DNA of 64,000 nucleotides from positions 1,178,001 through 1,242,000 of the forward strand of contig NC_037646.1 of assembly GCF_003254395.2 (NCBI RefSeq). The letters run 5' to 3'. Origin of the DNA: Apis mellifera (Eukaryota; Arthropoda; Insecta; Hymenoptera; Apidae). Shown here one piece after another: positions 49,591 to 64,000 of the stretch; position 1 is the first letter of the stretch, and every line of letters begins with the position of its first letter. The notes beneath the pieces were generated by a model, which saw only the letters and a program-made list of their open reading frames with translations, was not told where the DNA came from and did not search any database. Both the position numbers and the translations under genes were made by a program.

Positions 49591-51261
49591 AAAACATTTA
49601 TATAAATACTGAGAAGCAGAATGAGCTTTATAATTTTTAAATTTCGTATATCAGAATTAGCTATTAATAATTTCTATAGTTTAATTCAAACTTATTAAAA
49701 TAAAGTATTCTAAAATTTACTTTGCAATTATAAATGAAATATTCCATAATATAATTTTATACAATATCAGGGATGAAATAAGAACTATATCTTTTTATTT
49801 CTTAGAATAAAAAAAATCGATGTTAATCTAATTCAATGAACGACATTCGTGAGATATTTCATCCATAATATCATATGAACGATATTATGTTGCAAAATAT
49901 TTTATTTCATCGTTCAAAGAATATTATATCGCAAAATATTTCATTCATAATTATTAAATGATTAAAATAATATATTATTTTCTTTAACTAAATATTATTT
50001 GGTTTATTTGAATATGAAAATGTTTTTTCTCTAAAACTATTATTTCATTATTTAACTCTTAAAATAATATTTTATTTTATTTCTTATTGAAATTTATTTA
50101 AATATTTTCTCAAATAATTCTCTCTCATTATATAATATTACCAATTGTATTGAAAATACAAATTTTCTTATAATTTTTCTTCATAGATATTTAATATAAT
50201 AAATAAATAAATTTATATAAAATAAATAATTCACTAAAAAAATAAAAGTAACTAAACTAGTAAAAGTAACTAATTAAAAGTAACTAGTTAAAATTTCGAA
50301 TAAAATTATTTTAATAATTTTATTTAAAATGTTTAAATAATATCTATTTGCTATTATAATTGATTCGCTCTTCACATAATTCAACAATTTAGCGCTTATG
50401 TGCGATTTCTTATTATCTTTCAATAATAATTATTCAAATAATTTATTGAAATAAATAAACTTTATTTTTAACTTCGACTGTTAAAATTTTGTTTTGACTC
50501 TATATTCAATAAATCTGTTTCAATAAATCTTGATTCATTCCTGAGCCTGGAAATGAAAAAAAAAACGATCCGAAAATATGTTGAAAAGATATAATAACTC
50601 TTAAAAAAAATTATTATTAAATTTATTACTATTTACTTATTTATTTAATTTACTTAAAGGCCTTGAAATATGTGAATAAATATACAAAAGATATGTCGTA
50701 AGAGACTTGGATATTTTCAAAGATCGTACGTGTCTTATCCGAAAACAACTAATTAGACACGGTTCGTAATAAATTAACTTTATAAATTCTTTCAAGGAAT
50801 TGCATTTGTCTATCGGATTTTAACTTTCCTTTTGTTTAATCGCTCATAGCAGATTAATATACGCTTTGTATTGTATTTATTAATTCACTCAGTAGATTTC
50901 GAAAAATTCTTTTTATTTATTGATGATATTAATGATTGAAATCAGATTCATTGATTTACAACATTATGAGTTCATGCAATAGCATAATAAAAAAAAATAT
51001 CAATAATTATAAAATAATATCAATAATATCAAAAAATTGAAATAAAATATTAAAATTATATTAATAAATTAAATAGAAATAAGTACGAGCAATATTACCA
51101 TGATATGTATTAATATTATATAATATTATATAAAAATATTAAAAAATTAATATCTAAACATAAATCTTACTAATTCATTCATTTTTCTTTATCTTTAAGG
51201 AAACAGAGTTATAATCTATCAGTTACATGGTTCATCCTATATATTTTTCATCAAATAAATA

Positions 51262-51347
51262 ATTATATATTATATATTATATATTATATATTATATATTA
51301 TATATTATATATTATATATTATATATTATATATTATATATATATTAT
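51262..51347. repeat. 7-bp tandem repeat (ATTATAT)n
   Basis: About twelve copies of ATTATAT with little variation, ending in a short TA run. Confidence 0.85.
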
Positions 51348-53217
51348 AAATAATTATATATTTGTTATAGAATTCTTTAATTGAAAAATAATTTAAATTT
51401 AGCATGTGTTTCTATTTTCCAAATATATTAAACAAATCTAATGATGATATATAATTAGTAAAAATCTCTAAAATTAGCAACTTTGTAAATAATTTTTAAA
51501 TTATTGAATTTTAAAAATTAAAATTATTTTGAAATTTACATGCTATAAAACATATTAAAAAAAATTCAAAAATTTAAACCTTCAACTATTGCTTTTTTAA
51601 ATGAAAACAAATTAATGAAGAATGTTTAGAATGAATATTTGGAATGAATACTTATTTCTGTTTAATAACGAAATATATATCATCAAATCCATATATACCG
51701 TTATGACGAAATATCCATAATAATACTTTGTCATATCTATGATAAGTGACATACAAGTATTATTAAATTTATTGTCAAAAAAATAAATCATTACTATTGA
51801 ATTAATATTGAAAATATTATTAAAAATAAAATAAATAATATATATATAATAATAATTATATAAATAAGATTGATTGAGTATAAAATATTAAAATATTTTA
51901 AAATAATATAACATATAGTATTTATAATAATATTAGCAATCCAAGTACCAAAATTTTAATTACTTTCATAGATCTCTTTTATATTAAATATTTTTTATAT
52001 ATATAACATATGCCTTCTTTATATCTTTACATCTTCTTAATATATTATTTTTCTGAGATGTAAATATAATCAGTATCTTTAATCATGAAAATATCTTTTA
52101 ATCATGAAAGCTTTAATAAAAGTGATAGAGTTTTTCTGAATTAAAAATTGAATAATTTGTTAATTTCTTTAATAAACTATAATCTATTGAATTATATTAA
52201 CTACTATATTTTTTATAAATAATATATGTATTTACTTAAATCATATATAAAATATATAAAAAAAGTTTAAATAATATTATAATAATATTTTTTTATATTC
52301 AAAATTTTTTATTTATTTGTCATACTATATTTGCTTTTTTATCTAATATATATTCGCATAAATATATAAAAATAAAAAAAATAAAACAAATTTATTATCA
52401 ATTTAATGTAAAAAGAGAAAAAATAATCATATTTATCAAAATAGAAAAAATAATATAATTTGTACATTTTATTATCGAAAATAATATAATTTCATAAAAT
52501 TACATAATTTTATATCTCTATATTTTGTATCTTTCAGTATATAATATATATTAATATTTTATTTTATTTTATTTTATTTTAGCAAATTATATTTTATTGA
52601 CACAATAAAATATTTCGTTATATACTTAAGAGGTTAAGGTTACTAACATTATTATGTAAATTAAAAATGAAATTCAAATTGTCTATACGAACATAAAACA
52701 ACAAAAAATATATTTTTCTGAATATAACACGAATGAGATTAACAAAAAAAAAATTAGAATTCAATAAATTTAAAAAATTCAAAAAATTTAAAATCTTAAT
52801 CATTAAAAAAATTTTAACTTAATTCTTGTAATTGCAATAATTAAATTATAAATTCAATAAATCAATTTTAATCCTTAAAATATTATTATTTCTGAAAAAA
52901 ATATATATTCTTAGTTTCCATTATAAAAAGATTATAAATTTTATTAAGAACATACACTAATTTTTCTGAATTCGTACATTTTTTGTTTTGCAATAATGTT
53001 CTTTGGTAGTAGAATAAAACGTGTTTATTATTAAATAGAATTGCAAAAATAGGATCTTAAATTTAAAAAAAAAAAAAAATTGGAGATTTTAAGGAAAAAT
53101 AAATTTTTGCAAATTAAAATATTTTTTTATATATTTGAAATAATTAATATCTCACAAATTAGCATAGAATAAAATAATTATATCAAACAAAATTTATTTA
53201 ATTTTCGCGCATTTCAT

Positions 53218-53240
53218 GAACAAAGTTCTGAACAAAGTTC
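53218..53240. repeat. Two direct copies of GAACAAAGTTC upstream of RAP1GDS1
   Basis: GAACAAAGTTC-T-GAACAAAGTTC lies about 350 bp before the start codon. Each copy is nearly a palindrome (GAAC...GTTC), and TTTCATGA flanks the pair on both sides. It could be a binding site for a dimeric regulator. That is inference. Confidence 0.4.
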
Positions 53241-53586
53241 AGAGTTTCATGATACCAACCTTATCGAATATTCCTTTTTTTCCACTAAATATGTAACGAT
53301 AGAAATTAAATAATAACATTAAAATACAACTTATTTAAATTAATATAAATCTTGATTTATATAATTTGAGACTTATTATTTTCTTTTATATAATTATTGA
53401 ATATCATAAATTTTTTACTATAATTTAATATAGTTATTTCGTTAAAGAAAACTTTCTTATCTAATGATTTGTAATTTATGGCAAATTTTTTTAATAATGA
53501 CGTTTCTTTCACTTTAAGTAAATTTTGTTTCTGTAATTTTGAAAGGAAGGAATATTTGTATAAAGTTAAAAGTTAAAATAAAAAAG

Positions 53587-58613
<5,027 letters not shown>

Positions 58614-59502
58614 TTAAATAATGAACGAAAACAATTGAAAACATACAATCTTTTATATAATATAACTTATATATTTAATAATTATAATACTATAATTATA
58701 AGCATAATATAATTTATATAATATTTATAACATGTTTATATGATATAAATGTATAAAATATTCTTTTTAAAAAAAAATAATTTTTTGTATTATGTATTTT
58801 ATGTTTTCTGTTTATTCATTATTTTTTTATTTATTTTGATCATATAGTTATATTCAGATTATAATAATAGAAACTATTATAATAACATTAATAGAAATCA
58901 TCTAAATAACTTGAATATTTCTTTCATAAGCATAGCTATTAATTATTCAGTTTACATTTAAAATTAATATAATATAAAATAATATAATTTTTTACATTTA
59001 ATTTTAATATTTTATTATATATAACGATTTCTCCTCTATAGGTTCTAAATATAAATAAATTTTTTTTTATCAATTTTTATTATATAAAATTATCTAAATA
59101 ATTTGATACATACGTATATGCACATATTAAAATTATGAAAATAAATAATATACTTAATAAATAACTATAATAATTATATAAAAAATGATTAATTTTACTA
59201 TTTATTGTATCTAAAAATGTTGACCAATATAAAATAACCAATTTATTAAATAACTAAAATATGTATATTATATATATATATTCATGATTGAACGTACACG
59301 CACATGTATATAATTATTTCTCTATGTATTAAATTGTACATATTAAATATCCAAAAGAATTTCAGATTATTGAAAATTGTATGCTATCAAGAAATATATA
59401 TTGTGATATTTTTTTTATAATTATTTGTTATATAGTTTATAATATAAAATTTAATATATTTCTTTGGAGAATCAAAAATTAAAACAAATTTAAAAATTAG
59501 TA
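58614..59502. other. RAP1GDS1 3' flank, AT-rich
   Basis: The likely 3' UTR starts here. The clearest AATAAA after the stop is at 59054-59059, after GGTTCTAAAT. No other feature is seen. Confidence 0.4.
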
Positions 59503-59660
59503 CACAAAAATATTGTTGAAGAATCATTTATTTATTAAATTTAATAAATAATAAATAATAAATTTAAATTTATATTAGATAAAGCGAAGCAAATATAGAT
59601 GTGTAATGATAGTATAACATAATGATCTCTGTATTTCATTTTAATTTTCTAACATAAACT
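59503..59660. repeat. Palindromic MITE-like repeat, copy F (degraded)
   Basis: It contains CACAAAAATATTGTTGAAGA, ATTTATTTATTAAATTTAAT, then TATATTAGATAAAGCGAAGC, a centre with ATGATCTCTG and an inverted TTTTAATTTTCTAACATAAA. These are the blocks of the family; the outer ends are decayed. Confidence 0.5.
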
Positions 59661-62600
59661 ACTGTGTGTTAGAAGACAGACAAAAAGAAAGACAAGCACA
59701 TATACTAATTATATGAATAATTATAAAGAAAAAATAAATATAAAAATATATAAATGTACATACGTATAATATATTAGATCTTAGAATTCAGAATATATAT
59801 TTAATGTTACTAATTGTAAAATTAATATAAAAATAAATGTAAATCACATTATTATATATAATTATTATATAAACTCTATATGGTATTTTTATTTTTTCAA
59901 TTTTCATATATTAATTTTTTTATATCGTCTATAACTTAATTAGATTATTAAAACAATATTTTTGTATATTGTATAAATATGTAGTCAGTTTAATTATAAC
60001 ATAGATATTATTCGAAATATTTTATATTTGAAAAAAATGGTATTTAAAATATAATGTACAAAAATAAAGGTTAGGTAAAAAATATAAAATATAAAAGAAG
60101 ACATTATCGGAGTTAAGAAAACTGAAACTGAAAATCTTTTTATTGAACTTCAAAATAGAAAATATGCAAGAATATTCAAGAAGATTTAGTAATCAGATAG
60201 AAATTGGATCATTTCAGAGTATGAAATTACACGATCTTGACTTTATAATCACCAAAAAATATATATATATATATATAAATATTACATATAATACTAAGTA
60301 TACTAAGTAAAAATTAAATTTCTTTATAGAATATTTAAAGATTTGGAATTCGATCAGCAATTATGAAAATTCCTAATAAGTATTATTAAATGAAGAGAAC
60401 TAAACAAGAAAATGATTAAAATGATAAAAGAACATAATATAATTTTTAGTATAATTCTTTTATTCTCTATTTTTTTTTATGTATATTCAGATTATTCTCT
60501 TTTTAATTTCAATTTTTAAGCCAAAAACATGCTGTACAAAATTTTCATATTTTTCTTCAAATGGTGTTGATTAAATAGTATCATCTGGAATTATTGAAAA
60601 TTTATCAATTTTTTTTATAATAATTATATAATATAAAAAGATTATTATTAATTAATAGATAATAAATAAAAAATAAATAAATAAAAAATTTTTATTTTGC
60701 GAAATATTTTAATCATAGATTATAAAAATATTTCTTATTTTTATAAAATATTTTATAAAGAAATGAGAAAAAAATGTTAAACATTTATATGTCAAAAAAA
60801 GTGTAAATATAACAAAAAAGATGATGAAAATGAGAATAAAAATGATTAAATTAATTTAATTGAATTAATATTTTTAAAATATAATTTAAATTATTTAAAT
60901 TACAATGCAATTTTTATTATTTATATTTATTTATATAATTTAAAAAAAAATGAATATGAATTTTTTAAGTACATACACATCTCTTTCTTTACTTTTAGCA
61001 CTTAATCCTTTCTAAAATAATGCTTTAAATGTTATTAATTTAATAAATATAAATTGTAAGTCCATAATAAATAGAAATAAATATATAGGAAATAGGATTT
61101 TATAAGTCATACAATTGAAATATTACTGAATCTCATTGCATTTTTTGTAAAAATGAAAATTTCAAAATTATACATGTAGTCAAATTTCTGGATATTTATG
61201 ATAAAAAAAAAAAAAAAGAAAAGAATATTAGCGATTTTTTCTAGATCCTTTAAATTAATTTGTATAAGTATTTATAGAATCTTATGATATAATATGCAAT
61301 GAAATTTAATGTTGATTAAAATATATAATAATTTTTTTATCAAAATCAAATATAGGCAAAATAATGAACGTATAATCGATAATAAAAATAATACTGCTAT
61401 ATGAGTTATTGATTTAAGTTAAAAATATCAAAATCTCAATTCCGAAATTGTTTTTGATATAATTACTTTGATCAATATTGGAAAAATTACAATTGTTGCT
61501 TACTGTTCTGTCAATATTAACTTCGATGAATTTGATAAATTTGATAAATTAAGATAAAAATTCAAAGTTTTTTCCCAAATAAAATTATTATTATTGAAGT
61601 TTCGAATAAAATCTGTTTTATTTATTTAGAGCCAGAAATCATAAAAAAAAAGTGAGTCATTGATCAAGATAAATGATCAAATAAATTTTATTATGATTCA
61701 AAAATATATAATTATTATATATTCCTTAATGGTGTAATTTTATTTTTCTATATAGATAAAATATTTTGAATTAAGATTTATACAAAAAAAATTAATGTAA
61801 AAATAATTTTTTCGATAATTTTTAATATTTATATTAATATTTATAATATTTATATATTGAATCGCATATTAATACTAATACTTATATCTATTTTAAATTA
61901 TTATTTAAAACTAATATATAATTAAATATATAGAATAATATATAATTGAATCATTTCTAAAAAGTATATCATTTTTTCTTTAAGTTAAAAAGATGAATAT
62001 ATCATACATTTACATACAAATAAAAAATTTCCAAAAAAATACGATTGATCAAATTTTTAAATAATTTATATATATATATAATTATATATCTATATACTAA
62101 CATAAATATAATTAAAAAGATATAATTAAATCTTCATCTATATATTTTCTTTTACTATACTATATTATATTATACTATAATTTTTATTATTACTGTTCAT
62201 GTAAAACGAGATAATCCTATTCTATGTTATTAAATGTGTAAAAATCAAATGTGTAAAAATCGCAAAGAATTTATAATTGAAGTATAGAAAAAAATGTTAT
62301 ATTTTAAATTACATATATACATATTAATTTTTTAATCTATTTAATATTTACATATTATTGAAATGTTTGTAATTGGTATTTTTTCATTCTCTGACTTTCT
62401 TAATAACTGTTAAAATCGTTTAAAATAAAGAAATTTAAGATTAAAACAAGAATAAAAATCATAAAATTTATTAATTTATTAATACTAAATTAATAAATAA
62501 CAATAAATATTGAAATTAAAAATTCTCTTATTATATTTATTATTCTATAGAAAATGTATAATTTTGCACGAGAGAATAAAAAACAAATGATTCTATAAAT

Positions 62601-63062
62601 AGCATTTGAAATGATAAATTCACAATAATATAAGTAACTATTAATATATTAATAAAAGACATAATTATTTATTATATTAATCAAATAAATAACTTTAAAA
62701 AATTATGAAAATTAATCTATTTTTGATAATTTTAATATTTAATATTATTTTTTGTATTTATAATAATTTGTAACAAAATTTGAATTCAGGACGAAAGAAT
62801 TTAAAATTATTACAATATGATGACTCTTATCAAATAAAATGCTGTATTACTCAAATGTAATGGACTATACAATATTCTAAATATTATATGCATTTTATTT
62901 ATAAGTGGCTGGTTATTTGCAATTAAAATTATGGTTATGATTGTTGTACATATAGACTATTAATGTGCCAAATTTAATTAAAATTGGTGATAATTAAACC
63001 TGAGGTTCCCCTTGTTAGTAAATTGGAATGCAGAATAACAATAAATAACTTATGTATCGATA
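59661..63062. other. AT-rich intergenic DNA, no gene seen
   Basis: Low-complexity A/T-rich sequence. The last roughly 60 bases before the microsatellite (ACCTGAGGTTCCCCTTGTTA) are less AT-rich and may be part of its original context. Nothing coding is supported. Confidence 0.6.
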
Positions 63063-63746
<684 letters not shown>

Positions 63747-64000
63747 CATAATATTATAATAATGATGGTATTAAATATAACAATTTACGGAACGACTTTT
63801 AAATAACTATAACCATTGACAACAATATTCGTGCGTATCGCTCTTAATGTACTTGTTTATAACATGTGTACAGAGTACCCAATTTAATAAATTCTATTAT
63901 CATTTATTATATTCGTTTTTTGAAAATAATATTTATTAAATTTTTAATGACTTTGATTTGAAATTTGGTTATATTACATTAAAAAATAACAACACAAAAT
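63747..64000. other. AT-rich DNA at the right edge, no gene seen
   Basis: A slightly GC-richer patch (CGTGCGTATCGCTC near 63830) has no readable frame. Confidence 0.5.

Larger units (their letters stand above)
49591..53586. other. AT-rich intergenic DNA, no gene seen
   Basis: A less AT-rich stretch at 50520-50900 has no frame I can support. A 7-bp tandem repeat and a short direct repeat near the next gene are listed separately. The last roughly 300 bp should include the RAP1GDS1 promoter, but I see no clear core-promoter motif. Confidence 0.55.

Overview
This is a 64 kb piece of a very AT-rich eukaryotic genome (by eye well over 80% A+T outside a few islands). Both intact genes carry short GT-AG introns and match animal families, and the transposon relics (mariner, piggyBac, pogo/Tigger-like, BEL/Pao) are insect types. 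Extreme AT richness, few intact transposons and long empty intergenic DNA fit a hymenopteran, most likely a honey bee (Apis). The genus is inferred; the sequence alone does not prove it.

Layout. 1-3280: a GC-richer island holding a decayed BEL/Pao LTR retrotransposon on the minus strand (gag zinc knuckle, a gag N-terminal domain, reverse transcriptase, perhaps integrase). It probably runs off the left edge. 4649-5225 and 8431-9083: two internally deleted mariner elements, each bounded by TIRs and TA target sites. One keeps the N-terminal half of the transposase, the other mostly the C-terminal half. 9-40 kb: almost featureless AT-rich DNA with microsatellites, minisatellites, several hairpins, copies of a palindromic repeat family and a few short GC-richer islands that I cannot assign. 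40.2-43.2 kb: an ELOVL6-type fatty acid elongase gene (two coding exons, probable noncoding 5' exons). 45622-45840: a pogo/Tigger-like MITE. 48688-49590: an internally deleted piggyBac-like element. 53587-58613: a complete ten-exon RAP1GDS1/vimar (SmgGDS) armadillo-repeat gene, predicted at 611 aa. 63063-63746: a large compound trinucleotide microsatellite.

The two intact genes are both on the plus strand, about 10.7 kb apart. They act in unrelated processes (long-chain fatty acid elongation in the ER; small-GTPase chaperoning/exchange in the cytosol), so nothing suggests a functional cluster. The most notable non-gene structure is a palindromic MITE-like family with at least six copies here, one inside a RAP1GDS1 intron. 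A nearly perfect 31-bp-arm hairpin at 38820-38890 also stands out. I found no new multi-gene system.
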